This document shows positions 1 through 12,243 of a stretch of DNA of 64,000 nucleotides, piece by piece (the first letter of the stretch is position 1; each line of letters opens with the position of its first letter). The notes beneath the pieces are model-generated. The model was not told the DNA's origin. It did not search any database and saw nothing but the letters and a program-made list of their open reading frames with translations. Origin of the DNA: Mycobacterium aquaticum (GTDB taxonomy: Bacteria > Actinomycetota > Actinomycetes > Mycobacteriales > Mycobacteriaceae); assembly GCF_002086485.1 (NCBI RefSeq), contig NZ_MVHF01000003.1, forward strand, positions 186,001 to 250,000, in the 5' to 3' direction. The translations under genes and the position numbers were made by a program.

Positions 1-2570
<2,570 letters not shown>

Positions 2571-2574
<4 letters not shown>

Positions 2575-3188
2575 CGAAGAAACTCGTTGTTCTCGACTAC
2601 GGATCGGGGAATCTGCGCTCGGCACAACGGGCCCTGCAGCGCGTCGGTGCCGATGTCGAGGTGACTGCCGACCCAGGTGCCGCCGCGGCCGCCGACGGCC
2701 TGGTGGTGCCCGGTGTCGGTGCCTACGAAGCATGCATGAAGGGTCTGCGGGCCATCGGCGGGGAAAAGATCATCGCCGACCGGTTGCAGCAGGGGCGCCC
2801 GGTGCTCGGCGTCTGCGTCGGCATGCAGATTCTGTTCGCCCGCGGTGTGGAGTTCGGCGTGGAGACCGTCGGCTGTGGTCAATGGCCCGGAGCCGTCACC
2901 CGGTTGGATGCCCCGGTGATCCCGCACATGGGCTGGAACGTGGTCGAGGCCGCGGCCGGAAGTAGGCTGTTCCGCGGACTGGACGCCGACACGCGGTTCT
3001 ACTTCGTGCACTCCTATGCCGCACAGGAGTGGTCGGGCAATTCCGACGCGTTGGTCACCTGGGCCACCCACCATGCTCGGTTCATCGCGGCGGTCGAGGA
3101 CGGGCCGTTGGCGGCCACGCAATTTCATCCGGAGAAGAGCGGCGATGCCGGTGCCACGCTGCTCGCGAATTGGGTTGAGGGACTGTGA
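2571..3188 (+). CDS. hisH: Imidazole glycerol phosphate synthase, glutaminase subunit
   Basis: Class I glutamine amidotransferase that supplies ammonia to HisF through the HisHF complex. The protein has 205 residues. The nucleophile is C82 in GVCVGMQ, and the other triad members are H186 and E188 in FHPEKSG. GTG start, 4-base overlaps with hisB upstream and priA downstream. hisF, its partner, is separated from it by priA and impA, which is the normal mycobacterial order. Confidence 0.97.
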
Positions 3189-3919
3189 GTTTGATTCTGT
3201 TGCCGGCCGTCGACGTGGTCGAGGGCAAAGCGGTTCGTCTGGTTCAGGGCAAGGCAGGCAGCGAGACCGACTACGGTTCGGCGCTCGAAGCCGCGATGGC
3301 CTGGCAGCGTGACGGTGCGCAGTGGATCCACCTGGTGGACCTCGATGCGGCCTTCGGCCGGGGGAGTAACCGCGAGCTGCTGGCCGAGGTCGTCGGCAAG
3401 CTCGACGTCGACGTCGAACTCTCCGGCGGTATCCGCGACGACGAATCGCTGAAGGCCGCGCTGGCCACGGGCTGTGCGCGCGTCAACATCGGCACTGCGG
3501 CCCTGGAGAACCCGAAGTGGTGCGCGGCAGCCATCGCCGAGTACGGCGACAAGGTGGCCGTGGGCCTGGACGTGCAGATCGTCGACGGTGCCCACCGGCT
3601 GCGTGGCCGCGGCTGGGAAACCGACGGCGGCGATCTGTGGGAGGTACTGGAACGCCTTGAGCGCGAAGGCTGTTCACGGTATGTCGTCACCGACGTCACC
3701 AAGGACGGCACGCTGACCGGGCCCAACCTGGAGTTGCTCGGCGCGGTCGCCGAACGCAGCGGCGTACCCGTCATCGCCTCCGGCGGGGTGTCCAGCCTCG
3801 AGGACCTACAGGCCATCGCCACGCTGACCGAGCGCGGTGTCGAGGGGGCGATCGTCGGGAAAGCCCTCTACGCCGGACGATTCACGCTGCCCGAGGCGCT
3901 TGCTGCGGTCAGCGGCTGA
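3185..3919 (+). CDS. priA: Bifunctional phosphoribosyl isomerase A (HisA/TrpF)
   Basis: TIM-barrel isomerase of 244 residues that in actinobacteria acts on both ProFAR (histidine pathway) and phosphoribosyl-anthranilate (tryptophan pathway). Residues known to matter in the M. tuberculosis enzyme are recognisable: D10 and D174 (acid/base pair), R18, and the R142/W144 pair in [10 protein letters not shown]. No trpF occurs in the trp operon at 15271-20390, consistent with PriA serving both pathways. Family function is established; dual activity here is inferred from the residues and context. Confidence 0.95.
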   Translation: MSLILLPAVDVVEGKAVRLVQGKAGSETDYGSALEAAMAWQRDGAQWIHLVDLDAAFGRGSNRELLAEVVGKLDVDVELSGGIRDDESLKAALATGCARVNIGTAALENPKWCAAAIAEYGDKVAVGLDVQIVDGAHRLRGRGWETDGGDLWEVLERLEREGCSRYVVTDVTKDGTLTGPNLELLGAVAERSGVPVIASGGVSSLEDLQAIATLTERGVEGAIVGKALYAGRFTLPEALAAVSG

Positions 3920-3923
3920 GCGG

Positions 3924-4736
3924 ATGGATCCCAACCGGCTGGCCGCACTGCTCGGTACCGCGGCCGAGATTCTCGACGAGGCGTCGGCACCGTTCATCGC
4001 CGGGCACCGGGCCGATTCCGCGGTTCGCAAGCAGGGCAACGACTTCGCGACCGAAGTCGACCTGGCCATCGAGCGGCAGGTCGTCAGGGCTCTGACCGAG
4101 GGAACCGGGATCGGCGTGCACGGCGAGGAGTTCGGTGGTGAGCCGATCGACTCCGAACTGGTGTGGGTGCTCGACCCGATCGACGGCACCTTCAACTACG
4201 CGGCCGGTTCACCGATGGCCGCCATCCTGCTGGGGCTGTTGGCCGATGGCGAGCCGGTCGCGGGTCTGACCTGGCTGCCGTTCACGGGGCAGCGCTACAC
4301 CGCACTCGTCAACGGACCGCTCTACGACAACGGCGAAGCGCTTCCGCAACTGGGCTCTCCGACGCTGGCCGACTCCATCGTCGGGATCCAGACCTTCAAC
4401 ATCGACTCACGCGGCCGGTTCCCGGGCCGATACCGCGCGCAGGTGCTGGCGAACCTGAGCCGGGAGTGCTCGCGGGTGCGTATGCACGGTGCCACCGGCG
4501 TCGACCTGGCCTATGTGGCGGCCGGAATCCTCGGCGCCGCCATCAGTTTCGGGCATCACATCTGGGATCACGCGGCAGGTGTGGCCCTGGTCCGGGCGGC
4601 CGGCGGTATCGTGACAGACCTCGCAGGCGAGCCGTGGACAGTCGAGTCGAAGTCGGCGCTGGCCGCCGCACCCGGTGTGCACCAACGCATGCTGGAGATC
4701 GTGAAAGCCGCGGGCAGCCCGGAGGATTACCTGTGA
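3924..4736 (+). CDS. impA: Inositol monophosphatase family protein
   Basis: Mg2+-dependent phosphatase of the inositol monophosphatase/HisN superfamily, 270 residues. The three metal motifs are present: GEEFGGE (E68/E69), [12 protein letters not shown] (D84, D87) and WDHAAG in the C-terminal third. Position between priA and hisF matches M. tuberculosis impA (Rv1604). Its substrate could be inositol phosphate for phosphatidylinositol synthesis, or histidinol phosphate given the operon; sequence alone does not settle this. Start ATG at 3924 lies 5 bases after priA; the longer in-frame extension runs into priA and is unlikely. Confidence 0.9.
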   Translation: MDPNRLAALLGTAAEILDEASAPFIAGHRADSAVRKQGNDFATEVDLAIERQVVRALTEGTGIGVHGEEFGGEPIDSELVWVLDPIDGTFNYAAGSPMAAILLGLLADGEPVAGLTWLPFTGQRYTALVNGPLYDNGEALPQLGSPTLADSIVGIQTFNIDSRGRFPGRYRAQVLANLSRECSRVRMHGATGVDLAYVAAGILGAAISFGHHIWDHAAGVALVRAAGGIVTDLAGEPWTVESKSALAAAPGVHQRMLEIVKAAGSPEDYL

Positions 4737-5512
4737 CCAGTGACGTTGCGACTCGGGTGATTCCGTGTCTGGATGTCGACGACGGCCGTGTCGTCAAAGG
4801 CGTCAACTTCGAGAACCTCCGCGACGCGGGGGACCCCGTCGAGCTGGCGGCAGCCTACGACGCCGAGGGCGCCGACGAGCTGACGTTCCTGGACGTGACC
4901 GCATCGTCGTCGGGCCGCTCGACCATGCTCGAGGTGGTCAAGCGCACCGCGGAGCAGGTGTTCATCCCGCTGACGGTAGGCGGCGGCGTGCGCTCCGTCG
5001 AAGACGTCGACGTTCTGCTGCGCGCCGGCGCGGACAAGGTCTCGGTGAACACCGCGGCCATCGCCCGTCCCGAACTGCTCGCCGAGTTGGCCCGCCAGTT
5101 CGGCTCCCAGTGCATCGTGCTCAGTGTCGATGCCCGCACCGTGCCGTCCGGTGCCGCGCCAACGCCGTCCGGCTGGGAGGTCACCACCCATGGCGGGCGG
5201 CGCGGAACGGGTATCGATGCCATCGAATGGGCGGTTCGTGGCGCCGAGCTCGGCGTCGGTGAGATCCTGCTGAATTCGATGGATCGCGATGGCACCAAGG
5301 CCGGTTTCGACCTGGCCATGTTGCGTGCGGTGCGCGCGGCGGTCAGCGTGCCGGTGATCGCCAGCGGCGGGGCCGGTGCGGTGGAACATTTTCCGCCCGC
5401 GGTTGTTGCAGGTGCCGACGCCGTCTTGGCCGCCAGCGTGTTCCACTTCCGGGAGCTCACCATCGCCGAGGTCAAGTCGGCGATGGCAGCGGAAGGAATC
5501 ACTGTGCGATGA
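4733..5512 (+). CDS. hisF: Imidazole glycerol phosphate synthase, cyclase subunit
   Basis: TIM-barrel cyclase that uses ammonia from HisH to form IGP and AICAR. The protein has 259 residues, starting [15 protein letters not shown] with the catalytic aspartate, and the second catalytic aspartate lies in [14 protein letters not shown]. The GTG start overlaps the impA stop by 4 bases. The same frame is open far upstream but only as a shadow inside impA. Overlaps hisI by 4 bases. Confidence 0.97.
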   Translation: MTSDVATRVIPCLDVDDGRVVKGVNFENLRDAGDPVELAAAYDAEGADELTFLDVTASSSGRSTMLEVVKRTAEQVFIPLTVGGGVRSVEDVDVLLRAGADKVSVNTAAIARPELLAELARQFGSQCIVLSVDARTVPSGAAPTPSGWEVTTHGGRRGTGIDAIEWAVRGAELGVGEILLNSMDRDGTKAGFDLAMLRAVRAAVSVPVIASGGAGAVEHFPPAVVAGADAVLAASVFHFRELTIAEVKSAMAAEGITVR

Positions 5513-5859
5513 GCACACTCAATGCGGATATCGCGGCGCGGCTCAAACGCAACGCCGACGGCCTGTTCACCGCGGTGGTGCAGGAGCGCGGGACCGGCGA
5601 CGTGCTGATGGTCGCCTGGATGGACGACGACGCGCTGGCCCGCACGCTGGAAACCCGTGAGGCAACCTACTTTTCGCGTTCGCGCGGCGAGCAGTGGATC
5701 AAGGGCGCCACGTCCGGGCACACCCAGCACGTGCATTCGGTGCGGCTGGACTGCGACGGCGACACGGTGCTGCTTGAGGTCGACCAGGTCGGCGGAGCCT
5801 GCCACACCGGCGATCACACCTGCTTCGACGCCGATGTGCTCCTCTCGCCCGAGGGCTGA
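5509..5859 (+). CDS. hisI: Phosphoribosyl-AMP cyclohydrolase
   Basis: Zn/Mg-dependent hydrolase opening the adenine ring of PR-AMP, third step of histidine synthesis. It is the monofunctional 116-residue form without the HisE domain. The conserved block [11 protein letters not shown], the DCDGD metal site and the [11 protein letters not shown] cysteine region are intact. It is the last gene of the his run. Its final 46 bases are overlapped by the reverse-strand gene at 5814-7055, an unusual convergent overlap. Confidence 0.96.
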   Translation: MSTLNADIAARLKRNADGLFTAVVQERGTGDVLMVAWMDDDALARTLETREATYFSRSRGEQWIKGATSGHTQHVHSVRLDCDGDTVLLEVDQVGGACHTGDHTCFDADVLLSPEG

Positions 5860-7055
5860 TCTACCCAAGGCATCGCCGTAGGTTGCTCTGTCACGGACGA
5901 TTGCCATGGCGAGCCCTGCGTAAGCGCGGCGAGTTCGTGCGCATGCTGCAGGACCGCGAGGCGGGCCAGCATCCGTTGGCGTAGCGATTCGTCATCGGCG
6001 ACGCCCGAAGCGACCAGTGCTCGCTCCAGCTTGGCGGCCCGCGACCACGGGTGCCTGTATGGGCGGCTGAGCGTTGCGGCTCGGTATGCCTTGCGATCTC
6101 GGGTGCGCTGGGCGGCGTCGCGGCCGTCGTCGCCGAGCCCGAGCCGGCCCAGGAAACGTTCGCGTAGTTCGCGGCCGACACGTACCGCGATGCCTGCGTC
6201 CTGGTGGTGGGTGCGCAGTTCGAGGCCCAGGCCGAGGTGAAGCATCACGGTGCCCAGCACCGGGCCGAGCAGGATGCGGCCAAGGGCTTCGCCGGGGCTG
6301 GACATGGCCCAGGCCATGTAGGCCATCGCCGCGCACATTGCCCACACGATCGTGCGGAATGAGCCGGGATGTCCAGTGCGGTGAACGTTGACGGCCATTC
6401 CCGCGCCGCACACGAAGAGAGCGAGTTCGGCTACGGCGAACATCACCCAGCGTTCGGCGTTCTCGGTCGGGATGTGTAGTACGACATCGAAGAAGCGCCA
6501 GGATGTGTTCAGCGACACGGTCATCGAGACTGCAGCGACGGCGTAGCACGCGAACGCGACCCACGGTGTTCGTGGCTCGGGCAGTGCGTGGACGGTATCG
6601 CGCGGACCATCGACCGTGCGCTCATCCGACGTGTCGATACCTGCCCCGTTAACGGTTTCGTGATTGGCGGCGGGAGCATTTCGGGGTTCGAACAAGAACG
6701 CGGTTGAGGCAGCGTCAGTGCCGACGCCTGCGGTCAGGGCTTCGGAGCCATGCGCGTCGCGGTATGCCTTTACCTCCGGTGAGACTTTCCGCAACGCGAC
6801 GGTGTGCCCGTAGCGAGCCAGCCAGGCGACCACCTCGGCCGGCTGGGCGCCACCGAGCACATCCACGGCGTAGCGGATCTTGGTGACGTCATTTTTGGCT
6901 AGATCCAAGACTTTTCGGTGTTGGTCAACAGTGTTCGAGGTGGCCGGTCTTTGGCTGTCGCGGTCCTGATATGTGGCCTGCTCGTCTGCTGCGATCGGTG
7001 CGGTCACCGCGGATGTCCTCTTTGCTCGAAGGTTGTCGGTCCCGCAGCATCGCAC
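5814..7055 (-). CDS. Mobile-element-type membrane protein (SpdB/DUF2637-like)
   Basis: Protein of up to 413 residues. The N-terminal third is hydrophilic, with a helix-turn-helix-like stretch near [15 protein letters not shown]. Three to four hydrophobic helices follow (about 170-300), then a basic C-terminal region rich in Arg ([14 protein letters not shown]). This architecture resembles actinobacterial membrane proteins carried by integrative plasmids (SpdB/DUF2637 group); that family call is tentative. No neighbouring integrase, replication or transfer gene is visible, so it may be a relic. The start is uncertain: GTG at 7055 is the longest option, with further GTG codons downstream. Its 3' end runs 46 bases into hisI. 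Confidence 0.55.
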   Translation of the reverse strand: MRCCGTDNLRAKRTSAVTAPIAADEQATYQDRDSQRPATSNTVDQHRKVLDLAKNDVTKIRYAVDVLGGAQPAEVVAWLARYGHTVALRKVSPEVKAYRDAHGSEALTAGVGTDAASTAFLFEPRNAPAANHETVNGAGIDTSDERTVDGPRDTVHALPEPRTPWVAFACYAVAAVSMTVSLNTSWRFFDVVLHIPTENAERWVMFAVAELALFVCGAGMAVNVHRTGHPGSFRTIVWAMCAAMAYMAWAMSSPGEALGRILLGPVLGTVMLHLGLGLELRTHHQDAGIAVRVGRELRERFLGRLGLGDDGRDAAQRTRDRKAYRAATLSRPYRHPWSRAAKLERALVASGVADDESLRQRMLARLAVLQHAHELAALTQGSPWQSSVTEQPTAMPWVDQPSGERSTSASKQV

Positions 7056-7106
7056 GACGGACCGACAAGCAGACCGCTGTGACGATGCTCGTCGACGGCC
7101 GAGCCG

Positions 7107-7835
7107 TCAGACCGCAAGGACGGGTGAGCGGCCCAGGATGCGCACCAGCAGAGTGGTCGCGACGGTCTGCGCGGTGATCAGGCACACCAGCACCACAACC
7201 TGGAACCGGCCGGCCTCCAACGGCGGAGCGCCGGCCATCAACGCACCCACGAAAGCCCCGGGGAGTGTGACGAGCCCTGTCGTCCTGGTCTGATCGAGGA
7301 CCGGGCGCACGGCATCTCCGGCCGCAGCCCGGCCGATGTGCACCACCGACTGACTCGGTGTCGCGCCGATGGCCAGCCAGCCTTCGATCTCGGCCCGCGA
7401 CTTGACCGACATCCGTTGAAAATTGCGGCCTGCCAAGGTGGTGGCGGTCATCGTCGAACCGATGACGATGCCGCCGAGCGCGATCACGAACCGGCTCTCC
7501 AGCGCCAACATGTGCAGCCCGAACGCCAGGCCGATGGTCAGCGCGCTCGCCGCCACCGTCGACAGCACCACCGCGAGCGGGCCGCCGTGCAGATCCCGCA
7601 GTCTGCGGGCCGCCGTCCACGCCGCCACGCTGACCATCACCACCAGTGCCAATGCCACCAGCGCGGGGTGGGTGAGTACGCCGCGCAGCGCGAGACTGAT
7701 CAGCGCCAACTGACCGAGCGCGCGGATGACCGCCCACCAGGGTGCGGCAGCATGCTCGATCTGGGCCCACCACATCACCGCCGAGGTGAGGGCGAGCAGG
7801 ACCGCGGCGCCGAGCAGCAGGGTGGCATACGGCAT
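7107..7835 (-). CDS. UPF0014 / FetB-like ABC transporter permease
   Basis: Integral membrane protein of 242 residues with about seven hydrophobic helices and the UPF0014 signature region (RFVIALGGIVIGSTMTATTLAGRN, here split for description, then a SRAEIEGWLAIGATP block). Characterised members (E. coli FetB/YbbM) form an exporter with the ATPase FetA and contribute to metal homeostasis. No ATPase gene adjoins it; the nearest ABC ATPase (11446-12243) has its own GntR partner. The ATG at 7835 begins just before the first membrane helix and is preferred over a 40-residue Arg-rich extension. Confidence 0.8.
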   Translation of the reverse strand: MPYATLLLGAAVLLALTSAVMWWAQIEHAAAPWWAVIRALGQLALISLALRGVLTHPALVALALVVMVSVAAWTAARRLRDLHGGPLAVVLSTVAASALTIGLAFGLHMLALESRFVIALGGIVIGSTMTATTLAGRNFQRMSVKSRAEIEGWLAIGATPSQSVVHIGRAAAGDAVRPVLDQTRTTGLVTLPGAFVGALMAGAPPLEAGRFQVVVLVCLITAQTVATTLLVRILGRSPVLAV

Positions 7836-8157
7836 ATGAGCATCACACCACTGTGACCGGCGCCGCGGGAGCGACGGTGGTCGATCCGGCAAGGTCTCAC
7901 GCTCATCGACCGATGCTGTCCAATACGGCGAATTTCGCCGCTCGCGCTCCTTCACGTATGCAAGGGCAAACTGTGATCGCCGCCACTCTCCGCTAACTTC
8001 ACCGCGCCAGCTCCGCGCACCGAAGTTTGCCCCATAACAGCGTCGGACCTGTGATTTTCGTCGCCCCGGCCAGGCGCGACTGGCAAAGTGGTCAGTGCTA
8101 GTGACACCATCGAAATGTGTTGGTAATAGATTCGAAAACTAGGCTTGGACTGGTGTG
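7836..8157. other. Intergenic region between divergent membrane-protein genes
   Basis: About 320 bases separate the FetB-like gene (reverse) from the Rv1733c-like gene (forward). The part from about 8080 to 8150 is visibly more AT-rich than the surroundings and is the likely promoter zone. I see no convincing gene, tRNA, terminator or dyad operator; short ORFs here have no recognisable features. Confidence 0.4.
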
Positions 8158-8757
8158 ATGTATAGCACGTTGTCGCGCACCCTCGGCCGCAGGTGGGTGT
8201 TCCGTGGGCTGGCTCGCAACCCATTGGCCCGGATGACCGATCGCGTCGAAGCGTTTGCGATTTTGGGTGTTCTTCTCACTGCTCTTCTCGTCGTCCCGAC
8301 GGCCGTTCAGTCGGGCACCGACGCATACTCGGCAGACCTGCGTGCGATCGCCGAGCAGACCCGGTCACTGCACTCGACGAATGCCGAGGTTCTCCGCGGC
8401 ACCGTGCAGGGCGCGCAGCGGTACTCCACCGGTCTGCCTGTGCTGGTCCAGTGGCGCGAGGGCTCGCAGACCCGAACCGGGCGCACAACGTTCTCGACGC
8501 CGACCTCGACCGGCCAGCAAGTGGTGATCTGGCTTGATCAGAAGGGCAATGTGGTCGATGCCCCCAGACGTAAGGCCGATGCCCAGTTGACCGCCTTTGT
8601 GCGGTCGGCCGGTGTGTGGCTCGGTGCCGTTGCGTTGAGCGTGCTGATCGCCTATCTGGTGCGTCGGTTGCTCGACCGGGTGCGCGCCAACGCTTGGGAG
8701 CGTGAGTTGCAGCTTCTGGCACACAACGACGACGGCTGGGCCAACCGGCGCATCTGA
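8158..8757 (+). CDS. Rv1733c-family two-helix membrane protein
   Basis: 199-residue protein with the layout of M. tuberculosis Rv1733c: a short N-terminus with RNPLARMTDRVEAF, a first membrane helix (about 36-55), a roughly 100-residue extracytoplasmic domain containing VVIWLDQKGNVVDAP, and a second membrane helix near 150-170. Function is unknown; the M. tuberculosis member is a dormancy-regulon antigen. I looked for a DosR box (GGGACT/AGTCCC dyad) upstream and found none, so this paralogue is probably not hypoxia-induced by DosR. ATG at 8158 was chosen; a GTG codon directly precedes it. Confidence 0.8.
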   Translation: MYSTLSRTLGRRWVFRGLARNPLARMTDRVEAFAILGVLLTALLVVPTAVQSGTDAYSADLRAIAEQTRSLHSTNAEVLRGTVQGAQRYSTGLPVLVQWREGSQTRTGRTTFSTPTSTGQQVVIWLDQKGNVVDAPRRKADAQLTAFVRSAGVWLGAVALSVLIAYLVRRLLDRVRANAWERELQLLAHNDDGWANRRI

Positions 8758-8829
8758 CCGGATCCGTTGGGCAAGCCGCCCGGCGTTGCGGTGCGTGGGC
8801 TTGTCGGTGGCTTCGATAACAATGACGGG

Positions 8830-10467
8830 GTGACCGACAGCGCAGCCCATTCCGACGGCGATTCCGCCGCGGCGCGCAAGGCGCGTGGTGCCTTCTTCAC
8901 GCCCGTCGAGATCACTCGGTATCTCACCCGGTGGGCCGTTCGCAGTACCGATGACCGGGTTTTCGAGCCGTCAGCCGGTGACGCGGCATTTCTGCTCGCT
9001 GCCACCGAGCGCCTGCAGCATCTCGGCGCTTCGGCCCCGCGGGTCGACGGTGTCGAGATCCACGCCGCCAGTGCGGCCGCCGCGCGGCGCCGGGTGGCCG
9101 AGGCCGGTGGCACGGCACAGATCCGCACCGCCGACTTCTTCGACGTCGCCCCGCGGCCGGAATACACCGCCGTGATCGGCAACCCGCCCTACATCCGCTA
9201 CCAGGACTTCCGCGGGCAGGTACGCGCCCAGTCGCGGCGCGCGGCGCTACAGGCCGGCGTGGCATTGTCCGGGTTGGCTTCCAGCTGGGCGGCCTTCACC
9301 GTGCATTCCGCACTCTTTTTGCGGCCCGGCGGCCGGATGGCGCTGGTGCTGCCCGCAGAGTTGCTGAGCGTCAACTATGCCGCGGCCGTACGCAAGTTCC
9401 TGTTCGACCGGTTCGCCCACGTCGAGCTCGTGATGTTCGACGAGCAGGTGTTCCCCGAGGCTGAAGCCGACATCGTGCTGCTGTTGGCCGACGGCTTCGA
9501 CCAGGGACCGTCCGGCCACGCCGTCATCCACCGGGCCCACAATGCCGTATCGCTGACATCCGAACTGGTACAGCGCAATTGGTCGCCGCGCGACCCCGCC
9601 GACAAATGGGTCAGCGGATTGATCGGCAACGGCCCCGTCGACGCGTTGCACGCCTTGCACACCGCGGGCCGCTTCGCTCACCTGGAGCTGTGGGGAGACA
9701 CCACGCTGGGCATGGTGACCGGCAACAACGGATTTTTTGCGCTGTCACCGGACCGGGTTCGCGAATTGGGGTTGCGCCGCAGCGATCTGCTCCCGCTGTC
9801 CCCGCCGGGCAGCGCCCACCTGCGCGGCCTCACACTCACCGCCGATCAGCTGGGCCAGCTGGGGGAGCAGGGCAAGTCCACCCAGCTGTTCCGGCCGGCA
9901 GGCCGGTTGTCGGCGGCGGCTCAGCGCTACCTCGACGCGGGGCATGCCGCCGGGGTGCACCTGGCCTACAAGTGCCGGGTTCGCACGCCGTGGTACCTCG
10001 TGCCGCTGGTTGCGCCGGCAGACCTGTTGCTGACGTGCATGAACGCCGACACCCCACGGTTGGTGACCAACCGGGTCAAGGCTCATCACCTCAATTCGGT
10101 GCACGGCGTGTATCTGCGCGACGGGCTGGCCAACCTCGGGCGCGACCTGCTCCCGTTGGCGGCCTTGAATTCGGTGACGCTGCTGCACGCCGAGATGACC
10201 GGCCGGTCGTACGGCGGCGGAATTCTGAAAATCGAACCACGCGAAGCGGATCGGTGGCTGGTGCCGGCGCCCGAGCTCATCGTCGAACGCGCGCCGCAGC
10301 TGCGTGCCGTGCGGCGGAGGACCGCGTCTTTGCTGCGCAACGGTCAGTTGCTCGACGCGGTGTACCTCGTCGACGACGCACTCGGATTGTCGGACCTGGA
10401 ATCCATTCGCACAGCGCGGCATTCATTGGCCACCCGGCGGGCGGTAAGGTCGCGGCGTGCCCGCTGA
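8830..10467 (+). CDS. Eco57I-like N6-adenine DNA methyltransferase
   Basis: SAM-dependent DNA methylase of about 545 residues. The N-terminal KARGAFFTP segment and the FEPSAGDAAFL motif I (SAM site) are followed by GNPPYIRYQ, the catalytic NPPY motif IV of amino-methyltransferases. The C-terminal half should hold the target-recognition domain. GTG at 8830 is preferred to an upstream in-frame start because the KARGAFFTP motif normally lies close to the N-terminus. The end overlaps the next gene by 11 bases, suggesting co-translation with a cognate nuclease. A methylase directly after the his operon also matches my recollection of M. smegmatis gene order. Recognition sequence unknown. Confidence 0.85.
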   Translation: MTDSAAHSDGDSAAARKARGAFFTPVEITRYLTRWAVRSTDDRVFEPSAGDAAFLLAATERLQHLGASAPRVDGVEIHAASAAAARRRVAEAGGTAQIRTADFFDVAPRPEYTAVIGNPPYIRYQDFRGQVRAQSRRAALQAGVALSGLASSWAAFTVHSALFLRPGGRMALVLPAELLSVNYAAAVRKFLFDRFAHVELVMFDEQVFPEAEADIVLLLADGFDQGPSGHAVIHRAHNAVSLTSELVQRNWSPRDPADKWVSGLIGNGPVDALHALHTAGRFAHLELWGDTTLGMVTGNNGFFALSPDRVRELGLRRSDLLPLSPPGSAHLRGLTLTADQLGQLGEQGKSTQLFRPAGRLSAAAQRYLDAGHAAGVHLAYKCRVRTPWYLVPLVAPADLLLTCMNADTPRLVTNRVKAHHLNSVHGVYLRDGLANLGRDLLPLAALNSVTLLHAEMTGRSYGGGILKIEPREADRWLVPAPELIVERAPQLRAVRRRTASLLRNGQLLDAVYLVDDALGLSDLESIRTARHSLATRRAVRSRRAR

Positions 10468-11449
10468 ACCGTCGACGAAAGCCACCGCCTGGGCCATCTT
10501 CGACCGGATCGTCGCCGATGCCGCGCCCGGCGGTGAGCACACCAACCCGTGGGTACGCTGCGGCGACGAGCTCACCTACCGACCCGACTTCCGGGTGCTG
10601 CGCCGGCTTCTCGGTGTGCCACTGCATCTCGATGCCCCGTCGACGACGGGTGTGCCTGCGCTGGCCCTCGATGTGTGGCTGGCGTATGAGCTGCGCCGCG
10701 CCGGCTTCGACACCGACGCGGTATGGCCCCGGCCGACCGAGCCGCGGATCATGCCCAGCGCGATCGCCAACCTGCTCGACGGGCTGCCGCTCAAGGAGCG
10801 TCAACTCATCGAGCACCGGCTGCGCCGCTCGATGAAGGGTGTCGCCGGCTCCAGCGCCAGCATTCTCGGCAAGCACTACATGAAGCAGGTCGACGTGGTG
10901 ATGTCGGACTGGGACACCGGCCCGGAGCTTCTCATCAGCACCAAGCGGATGGACTCCAGCTTCGGCAAGAACGCCGCCAACCGGGTCGAGGAGAGCTACG
11001 GCGACGCCAAGAATCTGCGGCTGCGCCATCCGATGGCCGCACTCGGCTTCGTCTACGGCCTGCGCTCCACGATCCTCACGACCGAGCCCGACAAGGCGGA
11101 ATGGCTGATCGACCTGCTCGGCAAGCTGGGTACCGAGGACGACGCCTATCATGCGGTCGCGTTGGTGATGATCGATTACGACGTCGAAGCACCGGTCGAG
11201 GACGACGAGGTGGACAGCATCGAAAAGGCCGAGCCTGATGCGCTTTTCGAAATCGTCGACGTCGAGACCGCGGCGGTGGACGAGGCACTGGCCGCACTTC
11301 CCGACATCGCCATCCGCCATGACACCGTGCCGCCCGAGCTGCAGCCGTCACGTTTTCTGGCCACCATGGTCACCCGCGTCGTCGACACGACGCCGGTGAC
11401 CCGGCACCGCGAAGCCCGTCGGCGCCGCCGGGAGGCGCCCGCCGGTTAG
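10457..11449 (+). CDS. Putative restriction endonuclease partner
   Basis: 330-residue protein without a family I can name. A segment in the middle reads KQVDVVMSDW followed about ten residues later by ELLISTKRM, which resembles a PD-(D/E)xK nuclease core in which Ser replaces the second acidic residue, as in some type II enzymes. The preceding HYMKQ and the following Asn/Arg-rich helix fit such a fold. GTG start 11 bases inside the methyltransferase gene implies a restriction-modification pair. The nuclease assignment is inference from motif and context. The C-terminus is Arg-rich (RHREARRRRREA). Its stop overlaps the ABC gene on the other strand. Confidence 0.6.
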   Translation: MPAEPSTKATAWAIFDRIVADAAPGGEHTNPWVRCGDELTYRPDFRVLRRLLGVPLHLDAPSTTGVPALALDVWLAYELRRAGFDTDAVWPRPTEPRIMPSAIANLLDGLPLKERQLIEHRLRRSMKGVAGSSASILGKHYMKQVDVVMSDWDTGPELLISTKRMDSSFGKNAANRVEESYGDAKNLRLRHPMAALGFVYGLRSTILTTEPDKAEWLIDLLGKLGTEDDAYHAVALVMIDYDVEAPVEDDEVDSIEKAEPDALFEIVDVETAAVDEALAALPDIAIRHDTVPPELQPSRFLATMVTRVVDTTPVTRHREARRRRREAPAG

Positions 11450-12243
11450 CGGATCCGGGGCCCGGCCTTGGCTCGGGCAGTCCAGCGGCCGTCGTGGAAG
11501 CCGACCTCGACCGGATGGGCGAACGCCGTCGTGACGTGATCGGTGGTCACCGTGTCCTGAGCCGGGCCGCTCGCGACGGTCCGCCCATGTGCGATCAGAA
11601 GCGCATGCGTCGTCGACGTCGGCAGTTCCTCCAGATGGTGTGTCACCAGGATCGACGCCATGTCTGGATGCGAATCGTCCAGGGTGTCAAGGGTTTCCAG
11701 CAGCTGCTCGCGGGCGGCGACGTCCAGCCCCGTGGTGGGCTCGTCGAGCAGCAGCAGCTGCGGATCGGAGATCAGCGCGCGGGCGATCAGGGTGCGGCCC
11801 CGCTCGCCCTGCGACAGCGTCGGCCATGTGGCATCGGCCCGCGCGGACAGTCCCACGGTGTCGATGAGCTCCTGGGCGCGGGCCACCTGCTCTGGGCTCG
11901 GTGTCCAGCGGGCCGCGGTGTCGATGGTGGCGGTGATGCCCGTGAGCACGACCTCGCGCACGGTCAGCGGGTATTGCAGTCGGTGCCGGGGGTTCACGTG
12001 GCCGATGGACCGCCGCAGCACCGCGAGATCGGTCCGTCCCATCTGCCCGCCCAGCACGCGCACCGTGCCGGTCGTCGGAAAGGTCACGGCTGCACAGAAT
12101 CCCAGCAGCGTGCTCTTCCCGGCGCCATTCGGGCCCAGCAGCGCCCAGTGCTCCCCGGATTGCACGGTCAGCGAGATGCCGTCGATGATGTGCTTGCCGT
12201 CGCGGCGGAATGTGACGTCGCTGATTTCCAAAACCGGTGTCAT
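11446..12243 (-). CDS. Stand-alone ABC transporter ATP-binding protein
   Basis: Cytoplasmic ATPase of 265 residues with Walker A GPNGAGKST, signature LSQGERGR, Walker B LLLLDEP and H-loop VTHH. It resembles the YlmA/ModF-like group of single ATPases more than any import system. No permease or binding protein is adjacent. The start overlaps the stop of the GntR gene (ATGA), so the two form an operon. Convergent 4-base overlap with the putative endonuclease. Substrate unknown. Confidence 0.9.
   Translation of the reverse strand: MTPVLEISDVTFRRDGKHIIDGISLTVQSGEHWALLGPNGAGKSTLLGFCAAVTFPTTGTVRVLGGQMGRTDLAVLRRSIGHVNPRHRLQYPLTVREVVLTGITATIDTAARWTPSPEQVARAQELIDTVGLSARADATWPTLSQGERGRTLIARALISDPQLLLLDEPTTGLDVAAREQLLETLDTLDDSHPDMASILVTHHLEELPTSTTHALLIAHGRTVASGPAQDTVTTDHVTTAFAHPVEVGFHDGRWTARAKAGPRIR

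Noticed and set aside
8040..8157. DosR box upstream of the Rv1733c-like gene
   Set aside because: No GGGACT...AGTCCC-type dyad could be found.
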